Shown one piece after another: positions 48,566 to 56,772 of a stretch of DNA of 64,000 nt. The stretch covers positions 185,629 to 249,628 of the forward strand of contig NZ_ML769322.1 of NCBI RefSeq assembly GCF_009720365.1, in the 5' to 3' direction. Under the pieces are notes generated by a model. That model saw only the letters and a program-made list of their open reading frames with translations. It did no database searches and was not told where the DNA came from. Positions within the stretch are counted from its first letter, which is position 1. Each line of letters starts with the position of its first letter. The DNA is from Catellatospora paridis (GTDB lineage Bacteria > Actinomycetota > Actinomycetes > Mycobacteriales > Micromonosporaceae). The translations under genes were made by a program, and so were the position numbers.

Positions 48566-50872
48566 ATGGCATACGGGATGATTTCCGCCGAAACCTCCCA
48601 TGAGCGGCTGGCAGTGCGGGTCGCCGGGATCGTCCAGGGTGTGGGGTTCCGGCCGTTCGTCTACACCCTCGCGCAGCGGCTGCACCTGCACGGACACGTC
48701 GGCAACGACACCGAGGGCGTGTTCATCGAGGCGGAGGGGCCGCGGACGGCGCTGGACGCGTTCCTCTGCGCGCTGGACCTGGAACGCCCGCCGCTGGCCG
48801 TGATCGACTCGATGACGGCCGCACCCCTGCCGGTCACCGGCTCACCGGGCTTCACGATCGTGCCCAGCGACGCGTCCGGCCCGCCCGCCACGCAGGTCAC
48901 CCCCGACGCCGCGACCTGCGAGGCCTGCCTGGACGAGACCACCGGCGGGGGTGGCCGCCGGCAGGGGTACCCGTTCACGAACTGCACCCACTGCGGTCCC
49001 CGGTTCACCATCGTGCGCGACGTGCCCTACGACCGGCCGAACACGACCATGGCCGGGTTCGCCATGTGCGACGACTGCGCCAAGGAGTACGGCGACCCGG
49101 CCGACCGCCGCTTCCACGCCCAGCCGATCTGCTGCCCGGCGTGCGGACCCCGGCTCAGCCTGCTGAGCATGGACGGCAGCTCGCTGCTCACCGCGGGAGC
49201 CGACCCTGTCGCCGCGACGGCGCGGCTGCTGCGCGGCGGCGCGATCGTCGCGATCAAGGGACTGGGCGGCTTCCACCTGGCCGTCGATGCGACGCACCCC
49301 GAGGCGGCCGCCCGGCTGCGGGCTGCCAAGCAGCGCGAGGACAAGCCGTTCGCGCTGATGGTGGCCGACCTCGTCGAAGCGGCGGCGATCGCCGAGGTGG
49401 AACCCGCCGCGGCGCGGCTGCTGCGCCACCCGGCCCGGCCGATCGTGCTGCTGCCCCGCCGCACCCGCCATCCGGCGCACCGGATCACCGAGGCGGTCGC
49501 GCCGGGCTGCCACGAGCTGGGCGTGCTGCTGCCGTACACGCCGCTGCACCACCTGCTGCTCGCCACGATCGTCCGACCGCTGGTGATGACCAGCGGTAAC
49601 GTCTCCGACGAGCCGATCGCCTACCGCGACGACGACGCGCTGGCCCGGCTGACCGGCATCGCCGACGTGACGCTGACCCATGACCGTCCCATCCACCTGC
49701 GCACCGACGACTCGGTGGCGCGGGTGGTGCGCGGGTCGCCGATGCTGCTGCGCCGGTCGCGCGGGTACGTGCCGCGGCCGGTGCGGCTGCCGCTCAAGCT
49801 GCGCCGGCCGGTGCTCGGCTGCGGGGCCGCGCTGAAGAACACGTTCTGCCTGGCGCGGGGCGAGTTCGCGACGCTGTCGCACCATATCGGCGACCTGGCG
49901 AACGCGGCCACGTTCCGCTCGTACACCGAGGGGGTCTCGCACCTGGAGCGGCTGCTGGGGATCACGCCCGAGCTGCTCGCGCACGACCTGCACCCGGACT
50001 ACCCGTCGACGGCGTACGCGCACGAGCGGGACGGGGTGGAGCTGGTCGGGGTGCAGCACCACCACGCGCACATCGCGTCCTGCCTGGTCGAGCACGGGGA
50101 GCAGGAGGCGGTGATCGGGGTCGCGTTCGACGGGCTGGGCTACGGCGACGACGGCACGCTGTGGGGCGGCGAGATCCTGGTGGCGGATCTGGCGGCGTAC
50201 ACCCGGGCGGGTCATCTGGCCGCGGTGCCGATGCCCGGCGGCGCGGCGGCGGTGCGCGAACCCTGGCGGATGGCGCTGTCCTACCTGGACGCCCTCGGCG
50301 GCGAGCTGCCCGACCCGCCGGTGGCACAGCGGCACGCGGCGGCGTGGAAGCCGGTGCGCGACGCGGCACGGGCAGGGGTCAACGCACCGCTGACCTCCAG
50401 CGCGGGACGGCTGTTCGACGCGGTGGCGGCGCTGCTGGACCTGCGCGACGAGGTCACCTACGAGGGCCAGGCCGCCGTCGAGCTGGAGCAGGTGGCGCGG
50501 CGCGGCGCGGTCACGGGCTACTCGGCGGAGATCACCGAGGACGCGGTGCTGACGCTCAGCGGGGCCGACCTGGTTCAGGCGGTGCTGGCGGACCGGCTGG
50601 ACGGGGTGGCGGTACCGGAGATCGCGGCCCGGTTCCACGCCGGTGTCGCCGACCTGATCGTGAACGCCTGCCTGCTGGTACGCGAGCGGCACGGCCTGCA
50701 CACCGTGGCGCTGTCGGGCGGGGTCTTCCAGAACACGCTGCTACTGGGCAGGACCCTGGACGGGCTGGCCCTGTCGGGGTTCCGGGTGCTGACACACCGG
50801 CAGGTGCCGTGCAACGACGGCGGCATCAGCCTGGGCCAGGTCGCCGTGGCCGGAGCCCGCGACCGTCGCTGA
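48566..50872 (+). CDS. hypF: Carbamoyltransferase HypF (hydrogenase maturation)
   Basis: 768-aa full-length HypF, which makes the thiocyanate-to-cyanide precursor for [NiFe]-hydrogenase by transferring carbamoyl phosphate via carbamoyl-AMP to HypE. Domains in order: acylphosphatase (VQGVGFRPF with R29, N47), the zinc-finger pair with four CxxC motifs (C118/C121, C140/C143, C168/C171, C190/C193), a YrdC-like domain (about 205-390) and the Kae1-like carbamoyltransferase (HHHAHIASCLVEHG near 500, NDGGISLGQ at the end). All key residues are intact. No other hyp gene or hydrogenase subunit is in the window. Its last 132 bases overlap the convergent regulator gene. Confidence 0.96.
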   Translation: MAYGMISAETSHERLAVRVAGIVQGVGFRPFVYTLAQRLHLHGHVGNDTEGVFIEAEGPRTALDAFLCALDLERPPLAVIDSMTAAPLPVTGSPGFTIVPSDASGPPATQVTPDAATCEACLDETTGGGGRRQGYPFTNCTHCGPRFTIVRDVPYDRPNTTMAGFAMCDDCAKEYGDPADRRFHAQPICCPACGPRLSLLSMDGSSLLTAGADPVAATARLLRGGAIVAIKGLGGFHLAVDATHPEAAARLRAAKQREDKPFALMVADLVEAAAIAEVEPAAARLLRHPARPIVLLPRRTRHPAHRITEAVAPGCHELGVLLPYTPLHHLLLATIVRPLVMTSGNVSDEPIAYRDDDALARLTGIADVTLTHDRPIHLRTDDSVARVVRGSPMLLRRSRGYVPRPVRLPLKLRRPVLGCGAALKNTFCLARGEFATLSHHIGDLANAATFRSYTEGVSHLERLLGITPELLAHDLHPDYPSTAYAHERDGVELVGVQHHHAHIASCLVEHGEQEAVIGVAFDGLGYGDDGTLWGGEILVADLAAYTRAGHLAAVPMPGGAAAVREPWRMALSYLDALGGELPDPPVAQRHAAAWKPVRDAARAGVNAPLTSSAGRLFDAVAALLDLRDEVTYEGQAAVELEQVARRGAVTGYSAEITEDAVLTLSGADLVQAVLADRLDGVAVPEIAARFHAGVADLIVNACLLVRERHGLHTVALSGGVFQNTLLLGRTLDGLALSGFRVLTHRQVPCNDGGISLGQVAVAGARDRR

Positions 50873-51757
50873 ACTCGACGAGCCTTCGGGCGCTTCAGCG
50901 CAGGCCGGGTCCGCCTCGGCCGCGGTCCGCTCGGCCAGCAGGCGCAGCGCCCGCTCGGCCGGGGAGCCGGGTGCGGCGATGCTGACCCCCAGCGTCAGGT
51001 CGGGGTCCGCGGTGGGGGTGAAAGCCTCGTACGACAGCGTCAGTTCGCCGACCAGGGGATGGCGGAACCGCTTCGTGCCGTCGCCGCAGCGGAGCACGTC
51101 ATGGTTAGCCCACCAGCGACGGAAGTCCCGGTCCCGCGCGGACAGGTCGCCGACCAGTGCGGCCAGCTCGGGATCGTGCGGGTGGCGCCCGGCGTAGAGG
51201 TGCAGGGCGGCGACCGTGTCGCGGGCGGCGGTCGACCAGTCGGCGTAAAGCTCGCGCACCGCCTCGTCGAGGAAGATGTAGCGGGCCATGTTGCGTTCGC
51301 CCGGCGGCCGGGCGTCGAAGTCGGTCAACAGGGCGCGGGCCAGGCGGTTGGTCGCCAGGACGTCCAGGCGGCGGCCGACGATCAGGGCGGGGGTGCCGGC
51401 GAACGAGTCCAGCACCCGCAGCATCGCCGGGCGCAGCTGCTGCGGCCGCAGCACCGCCCGCCGGGCCGGCTTGGCCACGGCGAACAGGTGGTCGCGCTCG
51501 ACGGCGTCGAGGCGCAGCGCCCGGGCGACCGCGTCCAGCACCGAGGCGGACACGTTGTCGCCCCGCCCGCGCTCCAGCCGCACGTAGTAGTCCACGCTCA
51601 CCCCGGCGAGCTGGGCGACCTCCTCGCGCCGCAGCCCCGGCACTCGGCGTATCCCCGGCTTGTCGGGCAGGCCCGCCTCCCCCGGGGTGAGCCGGGCCCG
51701 ACGGGTGCGCAGGAATTCGCGCAGGTCGCGGCTGCCCGCGAGGGTTCGGTCGGCCAT
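50741..51757 (-). CDS. XRE-family MmyB-like regulator (second), with an extended tail antisense to hypF
   Basis: 338-aa homologue of the regulator at 16188. Helix-turn-helix 10-80 (LREFLRTRRARLTPGEAGLP, VPGLRREEVAQLAGVSVDYYVRLERGR) and an MmyB ligand domain about 100-275 (VGRRLDVLATNRLARALL, RNMARYIFLDE, VGELTLSYEAF, APGSPAERALRLL). Such proteins normally end soon after the last segment, near residue 285. Here about 50 more Ser/Ala/Gln-rich residues follow, most of them encoded antisense to the hypF 3' end, which suggests loss of the original stop. It diverges from an aldo/keto reductase gene, its likely target. Confidence 0.9.
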   Translation of the reverse strand: MADRTLAGSRDLREFLRTRRARLTPGEAGLPDKPGIRRVPGLRREEVAQLAGVSVDYYVRLERGRGDNVSASVLDAVARALRLDAVERDHLFAVAKPARRAVLRPQQLRPAMLRVLDSFAGTPALIVGRRLDVLATNRLARALLTDFDARPPGERNMARYIFLDEAVRELYADWSTAARDTVAALHLYAGRHPHDPELAALVGDLSARDRDFRRWWANHDVLRCGDGTKRFRHPLVGELTLSYEAFTPTADPDLTLGVSIAAPGSPAERALRLLAERTAAEADPACAEAPEGSSSSATVAGSGHGDLAQADAAVVARHLPVCQHPEPRQGQPVQGPAQ

Positions 51758-51881
51758 GCCCCCACAGTAGGCCGGGAAGCCGGGAGCGTCACCGTCCGTG
51801 AGGGGTTCTGCCAGACCCTGGGTGGAGCCAGGCCTGTCGTAGGTGCTGTCGGCGGGCTTTGCCCGTGCTTGTCTGGTCGTA

Positions 51882-51898
51882 GGTCACCGAACGTGACC
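51882..51898. promoter_or_regulatory. Small dyad upstream of the aldo/keto reductase gene
   Basis: GGTCAC-CGAAC-GTGACC, 6-bp arms with a 5-base centre, lies 25 bases before the ATG at 51924 in the divergent spacer shared with the MmyB regulator. It is a candidate operator; it does not match the CATCCAGGGA palindrome of the other MmyB/SDR pair. Confidence 0.4.
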
Positions 51899-51923
51899 GA
51901 TCGCCAAGCGAACGGAATCATCG

Positions 51924-52934
51924 ATGAAGCGCAGGATCCTCGGCGGCACGGGCATGTCGGTCAGCGAGCTCACGCTCGGGACCATGATGCTCGGCGCCAT
52001 GGGCAACACGGACCACGACGAAGCGGTCAGAATGATCCATACGGCGCTCGATGCCGGGATCAACTTCGTCGACACCGCCGACGTGTACTCACAGGGCGAG
52101 TCGGAGGAGATCGTCGGCAAGGCGCTGCGGGGGCGGCGCGACGAGGTGGTGCTGACCACGAAGTTCTCCCTGCCCATGGGCGACGACCCCAACCAGCGCG
52201 GCGGGTCCCGGCGCTGGATCGTCCGCGCCGTCGAGGACAGCCTGCGCCGGCTGGACACCGACCACCTCGACCTCTACCAGATGCACCGGACCGACCCGGA
52301 CACCGACGTCGACGAGACGCTGTCCGCGCTGTCGGATCTGGTCCGCTCGGGCAAGGTGCGGGCGATCGGCTCGTCGCTGTTCCCGCCGGACCAGATCGTC
52401 GAGGCGCAGTGGGCGGCCGAGCGGCGCGGGCACGAGCGGTTCCGCACCGAGCAGCCGCCGTACTCGATCCTGCTGCGCGGGATCGAGGCCAGGATGCTGC
52501 CGACCGCGCAGAAGTACGGCATGGGCGTGCTGACCTTCGGGCCGCTGCACTCCGGCTGGCTGTCCGGGCGGCCGGTCAGCGCCGACTCGCACCGCAGGCA
52601 GGCGCAGCGGCACGTGTTCGACCTGGCGGAGCCGCGCAACCAGGACAAGGCGGCGGCGGTCGAGCGGCTGACCGAGCTGGCAGCCGCGGCGGGCCTGCCT
52701 CTGACCCATCTGGCGACCGCGTTCGTCCGCGCCCATCCGGCGGTGACCTCGGTCATCATCGGTCCGCGTACGCCGCAGCAGCTGGACGACCTGCTCGCGG
52801 CCGCCGACGTCGAGCTGACCCAGGACGTGCTCGACCGCATCGACGAGATCGTGCCGCCGGGCCTGGACGTCAACCCGGGCGACATCTACTACACGCACCC
52901 GTCGCTGGCCGACAAGCGGCTGCGCCGCCGCTGA
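51924..52934 (+). CDS. Aldo/keto reductase
   Basis: 336-aa NADPH-dependent aldo/keto reductase. Tetrad residues: FVDTADVYSQGESE (Asp, Tyr), TTKFSLPMG (Lys) and YQMHRTDPD (His). TSVIIGPRTPQQLDDLLAAADVEL is the C-terminal cofactor-binding motif. It is of the general oxidoreductase (YajO/AKR11-13) type and differs from the YghZ-type enzyme at 18409. It diverges from the MmyB regulator with 166 bp between starts, an arrangement typical of regulator-target pairs. Physiological substrate unknown. It ends 12 bases from the convergent TetR gene. Confidence 0.93.
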   Translation: MKRRILGGTGMSVSELTLGTMMLGAMGNTDHDEAVRMIHTALDAGINFVDTADVYSQGESEEIVGKALRGRRDEVVLTTKFSLPMGDDPNQRGGSRRWIVRAVEDSLRRLDTDHLDLYQMHRTDPDTDVDETLSALSDLVRSGKVRAIGSSLFPPDQIVEAQWAAERRGHERFRTEQPPYSILLRGIEARMLPTAQKYGMGVLTFGPLHSGWLSGRPVSADSHRRQAQRHVFDLAEPRNQDKAAAVERLTELAAAAGLPLTHLATAFVRAHPAVTSVIIGPRTPQQLDDLLAAADVELTQDVLDRIDEIVPPGLDVNPGDIYYTHPSLADKRLRRR

Positions 52935-52946
52935 CCCGGTCGGCCG

Positions 52947-53696
52947 TCAGCGCGGGGCGTCGATGAGACGCTGGACGCCGTCGAGGATGACGTCCAGGCC
53001 GAAGGCGAAGGCGTGGGCGGGGTCGGCGGAGGCCTGGTAGACCTGGCTGCTAGCCTCGCCGACGCGACCGGCGACCGGGAAGTCGTGCCCGGTCATGACG
53101 CGTTCCAGGACGGGGGCGGTGGCGCGCCACCACTCCGTCTCGGTCAGCCCGGAGTCCCGCTGCGCGCGGGCCAGGCCGGCGTGGCTGCGGGCGACGCCCT
53201 CGACGTGGGTGAGCACCAGGGTGAGCACCGAGTCCATCTGCAGGTCGGTCAGGCCGATGCCGTCGAGCACCCGCAGCTCGGCCTCGTACTTGAGCACGGC
53301 GTGGGGGCCGAGCGTGGGACGGCCGCCGGTGGCGTCGAGCAGCCAGGGGTGGCGCAGGCTGAGGTCCCAGTTGCGCTCGGCGACATACCGCAGGCCCTCG
53401 CGCCAGCCGCCGTGGCCGGCCGGATCGTCGACGCCGGTGTAGAGCTCGCCGATGACCGTGTCGACCATGAGGTCGTTGAGTTCTGTCTTGCCGGGCACGT
53501 GGGTGTAGAGCGACATGGTGCCCACGCCGATCTTGTCGGCGACCCGGCGCATGGTGGCCGCGTCCAGGCCCTCTGCGTCGGCCAGCTCGATCGCGGCGTC
53601 GACGATCGCGCGGATCGTCAGGCCGGAGCGGCCGGGCCGGGTGTGCGAGCCCCACAGCAGCGCGAGGCTGCGACCTGGGTCACTCTTGGCGCTCAC
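52947..53696 (-). CDS. TetR family regulator with TetR_C-type ligand domain
   Basis: 249 aa. Helix-turn-helix at about 28-75 (LTIRAIVDAAIELADAEGLDAATMRRVADKIGVGTMSLYTHVPGKTEL) followed by an all-helical ligand-binding domain of the tetracycline-repressor C-terminal type (WLLDATGGRPTLGPHAVLKYEAELRVL, FAFGLDVILDGVQRLID). It is divergent from the UvrA-like ATPase gene with a 98-bp spacer that holds an ACCGTACGGT palindrome, so it most likely represses both genes and releases on binding a small molecule, perhaps an antibiotic. GGTGGAG precedes the GTG. Confidence 0.93.
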   Translation of the reverse strand: MSAKSDPGRSLALLWGSHTRPGRSGLTIRAIVDAAIELADAEGLDAATMRRVADKIGVGTMSLYTHVPGKTELNDLMVDTVIGELYTGVDDPAGHGGWREGLRYVAERNWDLSLRHPWLLDATGGRPTLGPHAVLKYEAELRVLDGIGLTDLQMDSVLTLVLTHVEGVARSHAGLARAQRDSGLTETEWWRATAPVLERVMTGHDFPVAGRVGEASSQVYQASADPAHAFAFGLDVILDGVQRLIDAPR

Positions 53697-53727
53697 GGGA
53701 ACACTCCACCTCGTCTTATCCGTTGGC

Positions 53728-53744
53728 GTACACCGTACGGTACA
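53728..53744. promoter_or_regulatory. Operator-like palindrome in the TetR / UvrA-like divergent spacer
   Basis: GTACACCGTACGGTACA contains the perfect palindrome ACCGTACGGT (53732-53741) and an overlapping CGTAC-ACC-GTACG dyad (53727-53739). It sits centrally between the two starts and is the natural binding site for the TetR protein. Confidence 0.6.
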
Positions 53745-53794
53745 GGCTACGCTGGCGAGCCGCCCCCAACGACCCGATCCCCGGAGGTCCGCCC

Positions 53795-56065
53795 GTGACG
53801 ACTGCTGACTACGGCTTCATCCAGGTACGCGGAGCCCGCGAGAACAACCTCAAGGACATCAGTCTCGACATCCCGAAGCGTAAGATCACACTCTTCACGG
53901 GCGTGTCCGGTTCGGGCAAGTCCTCGCTCGTCTTCGACACCATCGCCGCGGAGTCGCAGCGCCTGATCAACGAGACGTACACGGCCTTCCTGCAGTCGCT
54001 GCTGCCCGGCTACGGCCAGCCGGACGTCGACTCGCTGGAGAACCTGTCCGCCGCGATCATCGTCGACCAGAAGCGCCTGGGCGGGAACTCCCGGTCCACG
54101 GTCGGCACGGTCACCGACGCGTACTCCATGCTCCGGCTGATCTTCGCCCGGCTCGGCTCCCCCGCCGTCGCCAACCCAGGCGTGCTGTCGTTCAACGACC
54201 CCAACGGCATGTGCCCGGACTGCGAGGGCCTCGGCGACGTCGCCGCCATCGACGAGGATGCGATCGTCGACCGCGACAAGTCGCTCAACGAGGGCGCGAT
54301 CCGCCTGTCCGGCTTCAACGTGGACAGCTGGTTCTGGGCGATCATCACCCAGTCCGGCTTCTTCGACAACGACAAGAAGCTGCGCGACTACACCCCCGAC
54401 GAGTGGCACCAGCTCATGTACCTGCCCGAGGCGAAGGTCAAGCTGGCCACCCCCGCGGGCAGCATGAACTCCACGTACGAGGGCCTGGTGCCCAAGTTCA
54501 AACGGCTCTACCTGACCAAGCAGACCGAGACCACCGCCGCGCACATCCGCGCCGCGATCGACCGGATCGCCACCCGCTCCGCCTGCACCGCGTGCGGCGG
54601 CGCCCGGCTCAACGCCGCCGCCCTGGCCTGCCGGATCGACGGCCGCAACATCGCCGAGTGCGCCGCGATGGAGGTCGCCGACCTCGCCACGTTCATCCGC
54701 GGCGTCGACGCGCCCACCCTGGCCCCGATGCTGAACTCGCTGGCCGCCAGGCTCGACAACCTCACCCACATCGGGCTCGGCTACCTCAGCCTCAACCGGC
54801 CCAGCGCCACGTTGTCCGGCGGCGAGTCGCAGCGGGTGAAGATGGTCCGCCACCTCGGCTCCAGCCTCACCGACATGACGTACGTCTTCGACGAGCCCAG
54901 CGTCGGGCTGCACCCGCACGACGTGCACCGCCTCAACGAGCTGCTGGTACGCCTGCGCGACAAGGGCAACACCGTGCTCGTCGTCGAGCACCGGCCCTCG
55001 GTCATCGCCATCGCCGACCACGTCGTCGACATGGGCCCGCGCGCCGGCCGCGACGGCGGCCAGGTCGTCTACTCCGGCGACCTGGCCGGGCTGGCCGCCT
55101 CCGGCACGCTCACCGGCGAGCACCTCAGCCGCCACCAGGCGCTGAAGCCGCAGGTGCGGCACGCCACCGGCGAGCTGGTCATCAAGGACGCGGCGCTGCA
55201 CAACCTCAAGGGCGTCACCGCGGCCATCCCGCAGGGCGTGCTGACCGTGGTCACCGGCGTGGCCGGCTCCGGCAAGAGCTCGCTCATCCAGGGCTGCCTG
55301 CCCCGGCACCACCCCGACGCGATCTTCATCGACCAGCGGCCGATCCGCGGCTCGAAGCGCTCCACCCCGGCCACCTACACCGGCGTGCTCGACCCGATCC
55401 GCAAGGCGTTCGCCAAGGCCAACGGCGTCAACGCGGCCCTGTTCAGCGCCAACTCCAAGGGCGCCTGCCCGCAGTGCCAGGGCATCGGCCTGCTCTACAC
55501 CGACCTGGCCTTCATGGACCCGGTGGTGAGCACCTGCGAGGCCTGCGACGGCCGGCGCTTCCTGCCCGAGGTCCTCGAACACACCCTGCGCGGGCAGAAC
55601 ATCAGCGACATCCTGCGCATGCAGATCACCGAGGCGGCGACCTTCTTCACCGAGAAGGCGATCAAGCCGATGGTCACCGCCCTGGTCGACGTCGGCCTGG
55701 GCTACCTGACCCTGGGCCAGTCCCTGGACACCCTTTCCGGCGGCGAGCGCCAGCGCCTCAAACTCGCCACCGAGCTGGGCAACTCGTCGCGCATCTACGT
55801 GCTCGACGAGCCCACCACCGGCCTGCACATGAACGACGTCGACAACCTCATCGGCCTGCTGGACCGGCTCGTCGACGGCGGCAGCACGGTGATCGTCATC
55901 GAGCACAACCTCGACGTCATCTCCCGCGCCGACTGGATCATCGACATGGGCCCCGGCGCGGGCCACGACGGCGGCCGGGTGGTCTTCGCCGGCACCCCGC
56001 ACGACCTGCTGGCCGACCAACGCTCACTGACCGCGGTGCACCTGCGCGCGCACCTCGGCCACTGA
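53795..56065 (+). CDS. UvrA-like ABC ATPase (excinuclease UvrA paralogue)
   Basis: 756-aa UvrA-family protein, about 200 residues shorter than true UvrA and probably lacking the UvrB-binding insertion. Two ABC cassettes: Walker A GVSGSGKSS (36-44) and GVAGSGKSS (about 487), signatures LSGGESQR and LSGGERQR, and D-loops FDEPSVGLH and LDEPTTGLH. Zinc-finger cysteines CPDCEG, CTACGG, CPQCQG and CEACDG are present. Relatives (UvrA2, DrrC) protect producers or targets from DNA-binding antibiotics such as anthracyclines. Divergence from a TetR regulator supports a drug-induced resistance role. GGAGGT precedes the GTG at 53795. A hairpin terminator follows. Confidence 0.93.
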   Translation: MTTADYGFIQVRGARENNLKDISLDIPKRKITLFTGVSGSGKSSLVFDTIAAESQRLINETYTAFLQSLLPGYGQPDVDSLENLSAAIIVDQKRLGGNSRSTVGTVTDAYSMLRLIFARLGSPAVANPGVLSFNDPNGMCPDCEGLGDVAAIDEDAIVDRDKSLNEGAIRLSGFNVDSWFWAIITQSGFFDNDKKLRDYTPDEWHQLMYLPEAKVKLATPAGSMNSTYEGLVPKFKRLYLTKQTETTAAHIRAAIDRIATRSACTACGGARLNAAALACRIDGRNIAECAAMEVADLATFIRGVDAPTLAPMLNSLAARLDNLTHIGLGYLSLNRPSATLSGGESQRVKMVRHLGSSLTDMTYVFDEPSVGLHPHDVHRLNELLVRLRDKGNTVLVVEHRPSVIAIADHVVDMGPRAGRDGGQVVYSGDLAGLAASGTLTGEHLSRHQALKPQVRHATGELVIKDAALHNLKGVTAAIPQGVLTVVTGVAGSGKSSLIQGCLPRHHPDAIFIDQRPIRGSKRSTPATYTGVLDPIRKAFAKANGVNAALFSANSKGACPQCQGIGLLYTDLAFMDPVVSTCEACDGRRFLPEVLEHTLRGQNISDILRMQITEAATFFTEKAIKPMVTALVDVGLGYLTLGQSLDTLSGGERQRLKLATELGNSSRIYVLDEPTTGLHMNDVDNLIGLLDRLVDGGSTVIVIEHNLDVISRADWIIDMGPGAGHDGGRVVFAGTPHDLLADQRSLTAVHLRAHLGH

Positions 56066-56071
56066 CGAACG

Positions 56072-56115
56072 CCTGGTGGAGGGGCGGGTTTCACCCCAGG
56101 ACCCCCTCCACCAGG
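56072..56115 (+). terminator. 13-bp hairpin terminator after the UvrA-like gene
   Basis: CCTGGTGGAGGGG (56072-56084) and CCCCTCCACCAGG (56103-56115) pair perfectly; the 18-base loop contains a GGGT-TTC-ACCC mini-hairpin. It starts seven bases after the stop. Confidence 0.88.
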
Positions 56116-56138
56116 ACCCGCGGAGACAGCCAAACAAC

Positions 56139-56185
56139 CAAAGAAGTGTTTGACATACTCCATTGCCAAAGTATCCTTTGACATA
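56139..56185 (+). promoter_or_regulatory. Promoter with two tandem operator dyads for the ArsR-type gene
   Basis: TTGACA (56150-56155), 16 bases, TATCCT (56172-56177), eight bases before the ATG at 56185, so the mRNA is probably leaderless. Superimposed are two direct repeats of CAAAG-N4-(G/C)TTTGACATA at 56139-56157 and 56167-56185. Each contains a CAAAG/CTTTG-type dyad; one covers the -35 and the other the -10 and start. This fits repression of the operon by its own regulator. Confidence 0.8.
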
Positions 56186-56772
56186 TGGACGTCAGCGACC
56201 CCACGGCGATCCGCGCCCTGGCCCACCCGCTCCGGCTGGACCTGCTCGAACTGCTCACCGCGAGCGGCCCCGCCACCGCCGCGCACTGCGGCCGCATCCT
56301 CGGCGTGCCGCAGGCGAACTGCTCATTCCACCTGCGACAGCTCGCCAGGTACGGCTTCGTCGAGGACGCCGGCCCCGGACGCGACCAGCGGGAACGGCGC
56401 TGGCGGGTGCCCGAGGGACCGTCCCGGCTGCGCATCCCCGCCAACGCCGACAAGGTCGTGCGCCGCGAACTCGAACGCGTGGTCGTCGAGCGGGAGACCC
56501 GGGCGATCCTCGCGCACGTCGACCGCAAGGCCCGCGACGGCGAAACCGGCGCCGACCGGCCGACCCAGCGCCTGACCAACGCGATCGTCGCGCTGACCGC
56601 CGCGGAGGCCGACGAGTTGTGGCGGCAGTGGCAGGCGCTGCTGGAGCCGCACATCACGCGGACCGCCGCCCGCGGACTCACCGAAGGACAGCACTACCTG
56701 CGGCTCTTCGCCGCAACGACCCCCATGACCGGCATCGACCCCGAGGAGAACGACCATGGCGCCGACGGCTGA
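56185..56772 (+). CDS. ArsR-type winged helix regulator
   Basis: 195 aa. Residues 6-75 are an ArsR/HTH_20 winged helix (ALAHPLRLDLLELLTASGPATAAHCGRILGVPQANCSFHLRQLARYGFVEDAG). The metal-binding cysteine motif of ArsR/SmtB is absent (the two cysteines, in AHCG and ANCS, are not in ELCVCDL form), so it is not an obvious metal sensor. The C-terminal 110 residues are helical and may bind a ligand or dimerise. It is coupled to the hydrolase gene by a 17-base overlap, and the duplicated dyads in its promoter suggest autoregulation. Confidence 0.9.
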   Translation: MDVSDPTAIRALAHPLRLDLLELLTASGPATAAHCGRILGVPQANCSFHLRQLARYGFVEDAGPGRDQRERRWRVPEGPSRLRIPANADKVVRRELERVVVERETRAILAHVDRKARDGETGADRPTQRLTNAIVALTAAEADELWRQWQALLEPHITRTAARGLTEGQHYLRLFAATTPMTGIDPEENDHGADG

